Both the position numbers and the translations under genes were made by a program. Below are positions 27,095 through 35,698 of a stretch of 50,220 nt of DNA, in pieces. Under the pieces are notes generated by a model that made no database searches, was not told the origin of the DNA, and was given only the letters and a program-made list of their open reading frames with translations. Numbering within the stretch: position 1 is the stretch's first letter; each line of letters starts with the position of its first letter. Origin of the DNA: Archangium sp. (GTDB lineage Bacteria; Myxococcota; Myxococcia; Myxococcales; Myxococcaceae); assembly GCA_022843845.1 (NCBI GenBank), contig JALHMW010000033.1, forward strand, positions 1 through 50,220, read 5' to 3'.

Positions 27095-27886
27095 ATGCTC
27101 ACCATTCGGCAGGCAGGAATCGCACGCACTCTGGCTCGCGCGCTGCTCACGCTCTCGATTGCCGGGCTCTCCAGCGCGGCAGCCCCTCCTCCGTGCGCGA
27201 AGCGCGTGCAGGCCCTCAAAGACCTGCGCACCACGCTGGGGAAGGAACTCCACGAGGGTCCCATCGACGTGGACTTCGAGGGTGACGCATCGTTCGTCCA
27301 GCGCCTCGATCGTGAAGGCGCGTGGAAGCAGCGGGGCGTTCGCCTCGTCGCCTCGAAGAGCACTCGCTTCCCGGCCGACAGTCGCCCGGTCTCGACCGCC
27401 CTTCAGGCCGTTGCCCGGGAGGGGAAGGCGCAGCTCTGCGTCTTCGATTCCATGGGGCCGCTCCAACGACGCTTCAGTCTCGAGGCGGATCCCACGGTCG
27501 TCGCCTCGCTCCTGAAGGTGCTGGCTGACCCCGAGGTGCAGGCGGCGCCCCTGGCCGATCGGAGCGCGGTGCTCGCTGGCACCACGTCGGAGCAACCCTT
27601 CACGTGCGCCGAGCTCGGCCCCTCGATGCAGGCGGTGGCGATGGGGACGCCGAGCGACCGGGCGTTGACGCTCGCTGGCTCCCTCGTCGAGTCGCTCGAG
27701 CCGTGCAAATGCCCCACCGCGGACGTAGAGCGTGGCTGGGCGGTGGTGACGCTCCTGGCCGACCTGCAGAACTCGGCGCTTCGATGCACGCCGCTCATCG
27801 CCGAGAAGCTCCAGGGTCTCACGGGAACCGTCGAGTCGTTCGTCACGAGCGCGACGGCGACGAGCAAGCCGAAGGTCAAGCGGTAG
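27095..27886 (+). CDS. Exported protein of unknown function (263 aa)
   Basis: The ATG at 27095 starts a signal peptide with a positive N-region and a hydrophobic core (TLARALLTLSIAGLSSAAA), so the mature protein should be periplasmic. It is rich in Leu, Ala and charged residues and has five scattered Cys, including CKC. The rest reads as a mixed alpha/beta domain with no motif I recognise. Its last 11 bases overlap the 3' end of the convergent hydrolase gene. Confidence 0.65.
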   Translation: MLTIRQAGIARTLARALLTLSIAGLSSAAAPPPCAKRVQALKDLRTTLGKELHEGPIDVDFEGDASFVQRLDREGAWKQRGVRLVASKSTRFPADSRPVSTALQAVAREGKAQLCVFDSMGPLQRRFSLEADPTVVASLLKVLADPEVQAAPLADRSAVLAGTTSEQPFTCAELGPSMQAVAMGTPSDRALTLAGSLVESLEPCKCPTADVERGWAVVTLLADLQNSALRCTPLIAEKLQGLTGTVESFVTSATATSKPKVKR

Positions 27887-28553
27887 ACGGTCCCCTGGCG
27901 GCATGCACCCACTCTCGCAGCGCTGCCGTCGCGGTCGCGCTGAGCCGATGATCGTCGTCGACGGTCACCAGCCTCGCGCGAGTTCCCGCCACCAGCCGGC
28001 GCGAGTCGTCGAGCGGAACGGTCTCGTCCCGCGTCCCATGCACCACCAGCACGTGCGCCGTCGCCTCGGGTGGCACCCCGTCGAAGCCCGGGTGAGGTGG
28101 CCGGCCCGAGCGGCGCGACACGAGCGCGTACGCCGGGCACAGCAGCACCGTCGGGCCTCTCCAGTGGCCAGCGCGGAGCAGCTCGACGGCGACCGCTCCG
28201 CCGAACGACGAGCCCACCACGACGTCGACGGGCGTCTGCGAAAGGTACCGGCGCTGCACCTCGACGCTTCGGGTGAAGACGCGGCGGGTGATGAACAGCC
28301 TGACGACGGGGAACGAGGTCGCACCGGCGACGAGCGCTGCGAGCACGAGCCAGGGCGCGGCCAACCACGCCGCGAACGCCACGAGCGAGACCGACGCGAT
28401 CGCCCAGAGCGCCAGCAGGGGATCGCGCAGCGTGTGCCGACGACCGCACGGCATCTGCACCGCGCTGACCTCGAAGCCTGCCTCCGACAGGAGCTGAGCC
28501 TTCTTTCCGGTCGGCCCCGACTCGAGCCCGTGCACGTAGAGCACCCGCGTCAC
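27876..28553 (-). CDS. Alpha/beta hydrolase with an internal membrane hairpin (225 aa)
   Basis: The YqiA-like N-terminus VLYVHGLESGPTGKKAQLL leads the fold. The nucleophile elbow is GSSFG (Ser116), and the acid (HGTRDETVP) and His (DDDHRLS) are both present, so it should be active on an ester or thioester. Residues 46-88 are hydrophobic in two blocks (LLALWAIASVSLVAFAAWLA, then WLVLAALVAGATSFPVV), predicting a membrane hairpin inside the hydrolase fold. The GTG at 28553 overlaps the stop of the deacetylase gene (GTGA), which sets the start and shows coupling. Confidence 0.8.
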   Translation of the reverse strand: MTRVLYVHGLESGPTGKKAQLLSEAGFEVSAVQMPCGRRHTLRDPLLALWAIASVSLVAFAAWLAAPWLVLAALVAGATSFPVVRLFITRRVFTRSVEVQRRYLSQTPVDVVVGSSFGGAVAVELLRAGHWRGPTVLLCPAYALVSRRSGRPPHPGFDGVPPEATAHVLVVHGTRDETVPLDDSRRLVAGTRARLVTVDDDHRLSATATAALREWVHAARGPSTA

Positions 28554-29575
28554 GAAGGCCGCTTCCAGAACGAGCGCTGCGCGTTCCACGTCTCGGCGAT
28601 CGACCGCGACGCCGCTGCACCGGCGCCAGTGGGGAATTCGTCACGCCGCTGCGCGCTGAGCACCTCGATGCACGCGTGCACCGACTGTGAGAGGCCGTCG
28701 AGGTCGTACCCACCCTCGAGCAGCAGCACGAGCCGGCCGCCACACACCTCGGTCGCCAGCTGCGTCATCGCGCTGGCCATCGCCGCGAAGCCACGCTCGG
28801 TGACGTTCATGCCTCCGATGGGGTCGGCGCGATGCGGGTCGAACCCTGCCGAGACGAGCACGAGGTCGGGCCGATACGCCTGCGCGATGGGCAGGAAGAC
28901 GTCGTGGAACACCGCTCCGTAATCTGCGTCGTTCTGGCCCGCCGGGAGCGCGACGTTCACCGTGAAGCCACGTCCAGCTCCCTCTCCGACTTCATCCGGA
29001 GCGCCACTGCCCGGGTAGTACGGGAACTGGTGTGACGAGAGAAACAGCACGTCGCGCCTCGCCTCGAAGGTGTGCTGCGTGCCGTTGCCATGGTGCACGT
29101 CCCAGTCGAGCACCAGCACGCGCTCGGCCCCGGCCCGGCGTGCCGTCTCTGCGGCCACGGCGACGTTGTTGAAGAGACAGAACCCCATCGCGCGAGCCCG
29201 CTCGGCGTGGTGCCCCGGTGGGCGGACGAGCGCGAACGCGTTGGTGGCCGCGCCGGTCATCACGTCGAGCGTGGCCTGGGCCGCCGCTCCAGCCGCGAGC
29301 AGCGCCGCGTCTGCGCTCCCGGGGCTCATCGCGGTGTCGGGGTCGAGCTGCGCGCTCTTGCCGGCGAGGGAGACGACGAGGTCGACGTGATCTGCCTCAT
29401 GCACCGCCAGCAGCTCCTCGCGCGTCGCTGGGCGCGGGGTCTGTCGTTCGGTCTGCGCAATCGGCGCACGGTCGAGCACCTCGAGGATCGCGCGCAGCCG
29501 GCCTGGCGACTCCGGGTGCACCGGCCCGGCGATGTGCCCTTCGAAACGAGGATCGACAAAGAGCCGCGTGGTCAT
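28550..29575 (-). CDS. Histone deacetylase-like amidohydrolase
   Basis: A 341-residue member of the arginase/deacetylase superfamily, class II-like. Visible are RPPGHHAER with His122-His123, LDWDVHHGNGTQ with zinc ligands Asp159 and His161, and SAGFDPHRADP with ligand Asp246. LLEGGYDLDGLSQSV lies near the end. All zinc ligands and catalytic His are kept. Bacterial members act on acetylated polyamines, acetyl-lysine or similar amides. It is coupled to the membrane-anchored hydrolase downstream, so the two may process the same kind of acyl compound. Confidence 0.93.
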   Translation of the reverse strand: MTTRLFVDPRFEGHIAGPVHPESPGRLRAILEVLDRAPIAQTERQTPRPATREELLAVHEADHVDLVVSLAGKSAQLDPDTAMSPGSADAALLAAGAAAQATLDVMTGAATNAFALVRPPGHHAERARAMGFCLFNNVAVAAETARRAGAERVLVLDWDVHHGNGTQHTFEARRDVLFLSSHQFPYYPGSGAPDEVGEGAGRGFTVNVALPAGQNDADYGAVFHDVFLPIAQAYRPDLVLVSAGFDPHRADPIGGMNVTERGFAAMASAMTQLATEVCGGRLVLLLEGGYDLDGLSQSVHACIEVLSAQRRDEFPTGAGAAASRSIAETWNAQRSFWKRPS

Positions 29576-29662
29576 GGTCGCCGCCTCTTACCCCACCGGT
29601 CAGCGGCGACCTCACCGCGACCGACGACCCTCGTGTGCCACCCCGATTGAAGGCGTTTGGCC

Positions 29663-30019
29663 ATGGCATGCGCGCTGCTCATCGCTCGCTCGCCCATGTC
29701 ACCTGCCCATCACCGCCTCGTCGAGACCCTCAATCGCATCAGCGTCGTGCTCGGGGCCACCCCGGAGCAGCACACGATCTTCGAGACGTGGGCGCTGCAG
29801 CAGCTGAAGGCCCTGGTGAACGCCGAGACCGAGAGCCGCGAAGCGCTGCAGTGGCAGGCGCTCCAGATTCGTCAGGAGTACCTCGAGCTGCAGCGGGAGC
29901 TGTCGATCGGCATCACGTCGACCGGGCGCACCGAGCTGCTCCGGGTCGCGCGCCGCGAGTGGCTCGAGGCCGTGCTCGACCTCGTCGACAGTCTGGTGGA
30001 GCCGCGCGCCGCCGCCTGA
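29663..30019 (+). CDS. Small helical protein, unknown function (118 aa)
   Basis: The ATG at 29663 follows GAAGG at about nine bases. An ATG at 29696 (MSPAHHRLVETL) would also serve and gives 107 residues. The protein is helical and rich in Leu, Glu and Arg (EALQWQALQIRQEYLELQ, then RREWLEAVLDLVDSL) and has no export signal. It lies 65 bp upstream of the chemoreceptor on the same strand and may share its transcript. No family recognised. Confidence 0.6.
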   Translation: MACALLIARSPMSPAHHRLVETLNRISVVLGATPEQHTIFETWALQQLKALVNAETESREALQWQALQIRQEYLELQRELSIGITSTGRTELLRVARREWLEAVLDLVDSLVEPRAAA

Positions 30020-30083
30020 GGGAATCGTTCGCTGAGCTGTCGTCATTCTTGAAGCGACTGGACTCGCTCCATACAGTCCGCCC

Positions 30084-32171
30084 GTGGCGGCGCGATCTCA
30101 ACGGGTGGGGCTGACCTGGGCAATCTTCGGCACCTTCACCATCGCGCTCGTCGTGCTGGTGCTCGTGCTCTTCATCGTGTTGCCGCGGCAAGCCGAGGGC
30201 CCGCTCGAAGACACGCTGTTCGATCGCGGCAAGTCGGTCGCGCGTGAGATCGAGCGGAAGATCGTCATCGGCGCACGTGAAGGGCTCGACCAGGAAGCGT
30301 CGGCCGAGATCCGCACCATCGTCGGCAGCGAAGCCGAGATCCGCTCGGCCTGGGTGCTGGTGTGCGCCGTCGAAGGCGACTGCTCGCCCAGAGATCTGAT
30401 CGCCGTGAAGCCGAACACCGACCCTGAGCTCACGAAGAGCGTGCTCGAGGCCTTCAACAAGGGCGGCCGCAAGGCGCGCATGACGCTCGAGTCGGGCGAT
30501 CTGCTCGTCGCTGACGAGGTCGCGCCGCGCACCGGCGTGGGGCGTGGCCACGTCATCGTCGTGCTCGACACGATTCGAATTCGGCAGGCCATCTCGAGCC
30601 TGCGGCAGATTCTGCTCATCGCGCTGCTGGTGAGCGTGGCGGTGTTCATCGCGCTCGTCGGTGTGTTGTCGCGAGTGCTCCTCATCGCGCCGATTCGGCA
30701 GATGCGGGCGCAGGCGGCGCGGCTGTCCGAGGCCGACCTGTCAGGCAGAGTGGAGGGCGCGACGACGCGTGAGCTCCAGGAGCTCGCTGACGCGCTCAAC
30801 ATGATCGGTCAGGGCCTCCGAGACACCATCGGGCGCGTGCGAGGCGTGGCTGAGAGCGTGGCGCAGGTCATCGATCAGATCTCCCGCTCGGCGTCGACGA
30901 CGTCGGGCGGCTCGGCCACCGTGCTGACCCGCGTCGAAGAGACCTCGAGCGCGATGGTCGAGATGCTCGCGAGCCTCAAGGGCATCGCCGAGAACGTCGA
31001 GACGCTCTACGGCAGTGCCGAAGACTCCAGCTCCAGCATCCTCGAGATGGCCACCACCAACGACGAGGTGGCCGACAACGTGATGAAGATGGCCGCGTCG
31101 GTGGAAGAGACGACCAGCGCGATCGAGCAGACGACGTACTCCATCAAGGAGGTCGCGCGGAACGTCGAGGACCTGCTCAAGAGCGCCGAGGTCACCTCGT
31201 CGTCGATTCGCGAGATGGACGTCGCCATCAGCCAGGTCGAGACCAACGCCTACGAGACGGCGCGCCTGTCGGAGCAGGTGTCGAAGGACGCCGAGCTCGG
31301 CGCCGAGTCGATTCAGAAGACCATCGTCGGCATCGACAAGATCAAGGACAGCTCGCGGGCGGCGTCGGCGGTCATCGAGCAGCTCGGCCGTCGCATCCTC
31401 GAGATCGGCAACATCGTCGACGTCATCGACGACGTGGCCGAGCAGACCAACCTGCTGGCGCTCAACGCCGCGATCATCGCCGCGCAGGCTGGCGAGCACG
31501 GCAAGGGCTTCGCGGTCGTCGCCGAAGAGATCAAGGACCTCGCGGAGCGCACCGGCGCCTCGACGAAAGAGATCGCCGATCTCATCCGCTCCGTTCAGGA
31601 GGAGTCGCGCAACGCCGGCGGCGCCATGAACCAGGGCGTCAAAAACGTCGAAGAGGGCGTCCTGCTCGGCCGCGAGACCGAGAGCGCGCTGAAGAAGATC
31701 CAGGAGTCGGCCAACCGCTCCACGCAGATGGTGAAGGCCATCGCGCGCGCGACGGTCGAGCAGGCCCGCGGCTCGAAGGACGTGACGGTCGCCGTCGATC
31801 GCATTCGTGAGACGGTCGAGCAGATCAGCAAGGCGACCAACGAGCAGGCGCGCGGCTCGGAGCAGATCATGAAGAGCGCCGAGCACATGAAGCGCCTCAC
31901 CACGCACGTCACGCGCTCGGTGCAGGAGCAGGCGCATGGCAGCAAGCAGATCAGCCGGTCGATCGAGAACATCAACGAGATGGTGACCCACCTGAACCGC
32001 GCGCAGAAGGAACAGACCCGCGGCTCGGAGCAGGTGCTCAAGGCCATCGAGACGATCAAGTCGGTCGCGGAGCAGCAGAACCGCTCGGTGAAGCAGCTCG
32101 AAGAGGCGATCGAGACGCTGCGGCAGCAGGGCGAAGTGTTGCGCGGTGAGATTCGCCGGTTCCGCGTCTGA
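30084..32171 (+). CDS. Methyl-accepting chemotaxis protein with 28-residue repeats
   Basis: A 695-residue transmembrane receptor. TM1 lies at about 12-33, a 135-residue extracytoplasmic sensor follows, TM2 at about 172-196, then a HAMP domain and a long signalling coiled coil. The hairpin tip reads DVAEQTNLLALNAAIIAAQA, then GEHGKGFAVVAEEIKDLAER. The usual NAAIEAARAGE is altered to NAAIIAAQAGE, a variant I recall from other deltaproteobacterial receptors. After the tip come four consecutive 28-residue units (31746-32081), each with EQ-x-R/H-G-S at the same place. No che genes are nearby. Start is a GTG without an obvious ribosome site. Confidence 0.93.
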   Translation: MAARSQRVGLTWAIFGTFTIALVVLVLVLFIVLPRQAEGPLEDTLFDRGKSVAREIERKIVIGAREGLDQEASAEIRTIVGSEAEIRSAWVLVCAVEGDCSPRDLIAVKPNTDPELTKSVLEAFNKGGRKARMTLESGDLLVADEVAPRTGVGRGHVIVVLDTIRIRQAISSLRQILLIALLVSVAVFIALVGVLSRVLLIAPIRQMRAQAARLSEADLSGRVEGATTRELQELADALNMIGQGLRDTIGRVRGVAESVAQVIDQISRSASTTSGGSATVLTRVEETSSAMVEMLASLKGIAENVETLYGSAEDSSSSILEMATTNDEVADNVMKMAASVEETTSAIEQTTYSIKEVARNVEDLLKSAEVTSSSIREMDVAISQVETNAYETARLSEQVSKDAELGAESIQKTIVGIDKIKDSSRAASAVIEQLGRRILEIGNIVDVIDDVAEQTNLLALNAAIIAAQAGEHGKGFAVVAEEIKDLAERTGASTKEIADLIRSVQEESRNAGGAMNQGVKNVEEGVLLGRETESALKKIQESANRSTQMVKAIARATVEQARGSKDVTVAVDRIRETVEQISKATNEQARGSEQIMKSAEHMKRLTTHVTRSVQEQAHGSKQISRSIENINEMVTHLNRAQKEQTRGSEQVLKAIETIKSVAEQQNRSVKQLEEAIETLRQQGEVLRGEIRRFRV

Positions 32172-32269
32172 GTCTGACGTCGGAGTTCCCTCGCGACTGA
32201 TGGCGTCTGTCTGCCGTCGCACAACCGACCAGCTCTTCGCGAACGAAGCGCTCGACGAACTCGTGAACC

Positions 32270-32312
32270 GGGCGGGGAGAAGCCGGCCGAGCGCGTGTTT
32301 CGGCTCCCGCCC
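32270..32312. terminator. Weak hairpin between convergent genes
   Basis: GGGCGGG, a 4-nt bulge and AGCCG pair with CGGCT and CCCGCCC around a 15-nt loop. It lies between the stops of the chemoreceptor and the M50 gene and could act in either direction. No T-run follows. Confidence 0.25.
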
Positions 32313-32334
32313 GCAGCGAACGACGTGGAGGTTC

Positions 32335-33426
32335 TCAGCCCGGGACACGCTCGACTTCACGCCACCCCGGCCGCAGACGGTCGAGGATCCACTCGTTGCC
32401 ACCGAACGCCAGCCGTCCCCGCATCGCGGCGCGCGCTTCGTCGAGCCAGCGATCGAGCCGCTTGTCGGCCATCACGTCGTCACCTGCCGCCTTCGCGATG
32501 CACGCCTCGAGCAGATCGCCGTACCAGGGCAGTGACTGCCTCTCGCGCACGACCGCGAGGCACTCGATCGCGCGCTCCGGCTGACCGTCGACCAGCGCCG
32601 CGATGGCGCCGAGTTGATGAAAGACATCGGTGTGCACCCACGTCGGCGCGTCCGGAGCGCGGCCCGTCGCGGCCGTCAGCACGGCCTTCGCTGACGTGAA
32701 GTCCGATCGCTCGAGGTGATGGACCGCGCAGATGAGCGTGATCGCCTCGGGCGGCTCGTCGGCAGGCGGGAGAAGCGGGCCGAAGTCGACACTTTCGGTC
32801 ACCTCGCGCGGGCGCTTGCCGGCCAGCACGCCCTGCACGATCGCCAGGTACGTCCAGTGCGCGAGCACCGCGCGGCCACCGGCGATCTGATCGATGTCGT
32901 TGCCCGCCACCGCCGTCGACGCCCGAAACCGCCCCGGTGTCATCGCGGAGAGGAGCACCAGGCCACCCGTCACCGCCGCCACGCCGATGGGCGAGGTGAG
33001 CGTGGCCGAGGTGAAGAACAGGAGCGCTCCGAAGCCGAGCAGCGCGAGCACGGTCATCGCCGGGCCGGCCGCTGCGACCACCCGGAGCCGACGCCGCAGA
33101 TCCTTCGCGCCGATCGGCAGCGTGCCGATCTTCCCGCCGATGCCGAGCCCCGCCCACGCCCACGAGCGATCGCGCGCGTTCCACTCGATGGGGCCGATGG
33201 TGACCGAGTCGACCTGAAAGCCCATCGAGCGTGACGCGACGAGGTGCCCGGCTTCATGGAGGAGCAGGTGAAGGAACCACGCCGCCAGCGTGAGCCCGGT
33301 GATCCGCAGCGCGACCGGGCCGACGATGCTCCAGCCCCTGGCTTCGCCGAGCACGTAGAGCCGCGCGAGCGCTCCGCCCGTCAACGCCCAGAAGAGCCCT
33401 CGTCGAAAGCGCTGCGCGAACGTCAC
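32335..33426 (-). CDS. M50-type intramembrane metalloprotease with helical C-terminus
   Basis: The GTG at 33426 has a perfect AGGAGG at 33440-33435 with 8-bp spacing, so the product has 363 residues. The zinc motif HEAGH (57-61) lies in a membrane segment, AWFLHLLLHEAGHLVASR, as in site-2 proteases. The second motif, normally LDGGR with an Asp ligand, reads GNDIDQIAGGRAVL; the metal-binding Asp may be one of those in NDID. The last 150 residues are helical and TPR-like (AVLTAATGRAPDAPTWVH, then LGAIAALVDGQPERAIECL). It probably cleaves membrane proteins; the target is unknown. Confidence 0.83.
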   Translation of the reverse strand: MTFAQRFRRGLFWALTGGALARLYVLGEARGWSIVGPVALRITGLTLAAWFLHLLLHEAGHLVASRSMGFQVDSVTIGPIEWNARDRSWAWAGLGIGGKIGTLPIGAKDLRRRLRVVAAAGPAMTVLALLGFGALLFFTSATLTSPIGVAAVTGGLVLLSAMTPGRFRASTAVAGNDIDQIAGGRAVLAHWTYLAIVQGVLAGKRPREVTESVDFGPLLPPADEPPEAITLICAVHHLERSDFTSAKAVLTAATGRAPDAPTWVHTDVFHQLGAIAALVDGQPERAIECLAVVRERQSLPWYGDLLEACIAKAAGDDVMADKRLDRWLDEARAAMRGRLAFGGNEWILDRLRPGWREVERVPG

Positions 33427-33851
33427 GCGGCGTTCCTCCTGAGCCAGACGGTGCTGAAGGCGCCCACGGTCCAAGTATCTCTGATCGGAGGCGGCGACCG
33501 ACCTTGATTCCTCCGGCACGGGCTGACCTCGGCAACACGACGATGCCCCACGGGCGCTGACGAGCACGACGAGGCCGAGGTTGGTCGTCACGAAGTACAG
33601 CAGTCCGAACGAGGCGAGGGCGAGCTGATCGCCCACGTCGAGCTTGAGCCCCAGCGCCTCGAAGCGGCCCGAACGCGAAGAAGAGCCCGGACGGCCGGAG
33701 CGGCTGCACCACGCTTCAGCGCCACTCAGAGTGACTCGCCGAGGCTGCGTTGCAGCCGCTCCTCGAGGTCACGGGCTTCAGCCTCAGCCCGACGTGCTCT
33801 TCCTTCGACCCCGTGGTGTCGCTGCCGGAGACCTCGGCATACGGTGACGGT
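33427..33851 (-). pseudogene. Degenerate region with protein-like fragments
   Basis: No intact gene is seen in these 425 bp. On the minus strand one frame ends ARRAEAEARDLEERLQRSL at 33726. Another, past a stop, reads PLRPSGLFFAFGPLRGAG. A third reads LDVGDQLALASFGLLYFVTT then NLGLVVLVSARG, a membrane-like segment that runs into the protease frame. These look like pieces of one or two decayed genes. The third frame must not be counted as the N-terminus of the protease. Confidence 0.35.
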
Positions 33852-34241
33852 GTGTTCGAAGAACGCGACTACGTGATGCGTGCGGTCAAGCAGCTCGCCG
33901 ACTTCATCGCCCGCGTGCTGAAGCTCGCGCTGACGGACCCACGCGCCGCTCGCGATCAGCTCGAGGCGGCCTGCCGCGACACGCTCCACATCGAGCTGGC
34001 GACGCTCTCGCTCGTCGACGCGCGGACCGCCGCCGGCCTGCTCGTGCGCGCCGACAAGGTCGTCTTCTTCGCCACCGTGATCGAAACCCTCGGAGAGCTC
34101 GATTCACTCGAGGGCGCGGCACATCGCGCGCGAGGCCACTTCCTTCACGCGCTCGAGCTGGCCCACGAAGCCGCGAGCCTCGACTCGAAGAGCAGCGACG
34201 CGACCGCGCTCATCGCCCGGCTCCGCGCGCGCCTGGAGTGA
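33852..34241 (+). CDS. DUF6483-type small protein (129 aa)
   Basis: The start at GTG 33852 gives FEERDYVMRAVKQLADFIARVL, the typical opening of the DUF6483 group. In that group a DYxxRxxxQL helix is followed by a helical bundle. The remaining residues are helical (EAACRDTLHIELATLSLVD and ARGHFLHALELAHEAASLD), TPR-like. Longer in-frame starts upstream add unconvincing sequence. Cytosolic; function unknown. Confidence 0.65.
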   Translation: MFEERDYVMRAVKQLADFIARVLKLALTDPRAARDQLEAACRDTLHIELATLSLVDARTAAGLLVRADKVVFFATVIETLGELDSLEGAAHRARGHFLHALELAHEAASLDSKSSDATALIARLRARLE

Positions 34242-34321
34242 AGACGTCCCACGCTCCGCTCGCACTGTCCCAGACGGTTTCCGGGCAGCAGCGGGATCGG
34301 TGGTGTACAGACTGACGCGAC

Positions 34322-35626
34322 ATGGCAGCGCCAGAAGTGACAGCTCCGGCAGGTGGTGGGCCGCCCTCGATGGCGCTCACCAGCCGGCAGTGGGGCATCA
34401 TCTTCGTGGTCGCCGCGCTGCAGTTCGTGAACATTCTCGACTTCGTCATCGTGATGCCGATCGGCCCCCGGCTCGCGCAGGCGCTCGACTTCCCCTCGTC
34501 GCACCTGCCGTGGATGAACGGGAGCTACACCGCGACGGCCTCGGTGATGGGCCTGCTGGGCGCCCTGTTCCTCGACCGGTTCGATCGCCGGAAGGCCGTC
34601 GGCGTCGCGGTGCTCGGGCTCGTCATCGGCACCGCGCTGTGTGGCTTCGCCGAGAGCTTCACGACGCTCCTCGTCGCGCGCAGCGTCGCTGGCGCCTTCG
34701 GAGGCCCCGCCACCTCGCTCTGCTTCGCCATCATCGCCGACACCATTCCCAACCACGTGCGCGGCAAGGCCATGGGCACGGTGATGGGCGCGTTCTCGGT
34801 CGCGTCGGTCTTCGGCGTGCCTGCCGGGTTGTGGATGGCGGAGCACTTCGGCTGGCGCGCGCCGTTCTTCACCGTCGCGGCCCTCGGCGCCGTCGTGCTG
34901 GTGGTGTCGATCTTCCTGTTGCCGCCGCTGACGGGACACCTCGATCGCCCACGCAACACGCTGAAGGACATTGGCGCGCTCGTCGTCGACCGCAACGTTC
35001 AGCTCTCGTACCTGATGACGGCGGTCGTGATGTCGGCGGGCTTCGTGCTGATCCCCAACATCGCCTCGTACCTGCAGTTCAACCTCGGCGTGCCCGAGGA
35101 GCACATCAAGTACGCCTACCTCTTTGGCGGCGTGGCCAGCTTCGTGGCGACCCAGGCGGGCGGCCGGCTGGTCGATCGCCTCGGCTCGTTCCGGGTCGGC
35201 ACCGCCGGCACGACGCTGGTCATCGGCGTCGTCTTCTTCTTCTTCTATCTCCCGCGTGACTCGGCGGCGTCGTGGGTGGTCTTCCTGGTGTTCGCCGGCT
35301 TCATGCTCGCGCAGGGCCTTCGCAACGTCTCGTACAACACCCTGACGACCAAGGTGCCCGACCCGGCGCGGCGCGCGACGTTTCAGAGCCTGCAGTCGGC
35401 GGTGCAGCACGCCGCGACGTCGGTGGCCGCGTTCGGCTCGGGCTTGATCTTGATCGAGGTGGCGCGAACCCCACTGACCACCGATCTGCCCGGCCGGCCG
35501 CCCCGCATGCTCGTCGGCATGGACACGGTGTCGCTGGTGTCGATGAGCCTGTCGCTGCTCATTCCCGTGCTGCTGTTGATCGTCGAGCGGCGGGTCGCTC
35601 CGGTGCGGACGCCTCAGAAGGGCTGA
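34322..35626 (+). CDS. MFS transporter
   Basis: A 434-residue major facilitator with 12 predicted membrane segments. The N-half shows QFVNILDFVIVMPIGPRLAQ and LDRFDRRKAVGVAVLG between TM2 and TM3 (motif A), as in the drug/proton antiporter and arabinose-efflux-like groups. The IIADTIPNHVRGKAMGTV segment fits motif B/C territory. The cytoplasmic loop after TM6 contains LDRPRNTLKDIGALV. The substrate cannot be told. The gene stands alone between unrelated neighbours. Confidence 0.9.
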   Translation: MAAPEVTAPAGGGPPSMALTSRQWGIIFVVAALQFVNILDFVIVMPIGPRLAQALDFPSSHLPWMNGSYTATASVMGLLGALFLDRFDRRKAVGVAVLGLVIGTALCGFAESFTTLLVARSVAGAFGGPATSLCFAIIADTIPNHVRGKAMGTVMGAFSVASVFGVPAGLWMAEHFGWRAPFFTVAALGAVVLVVSIFLLPPLTGHLDRPRNTLKDIGALVVDRNVQLSYLMTAVVMSAGFVLIPNIASYLQFNLGVPEEHIKYAYLFGGVASFVATQAGGRLVDRLGSFRVGTAGTTLVIGVVFFFFYLPRDSAASWVVFLVFAGFMLAQGLRNVSYNTLTTKVPDPARRATFQSLQSAVQHAATSVAAFGSGLILIEVARTPLTTDLPGRPPRMLVGMDTVSLVSMSLSLLIPVLLLIVERRVAPVRTPQKG

Positions 35627-35698
35627 TCGGTTCCCTCACGGGTGTCTGGTGGGAGTCGATTGATCCCCGGGTGCTTCCTCGGCTACACGCGCCGCTCC

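Noticed and set aside
33430..33636. Longer N-terminus for the M50 protease from a GTG at 33636
   Set aside because: The AGGAGG at 33435-33440 with ideal spacing supports the start at 33426. The extra part looks like a decayed membrane segment from another gene.
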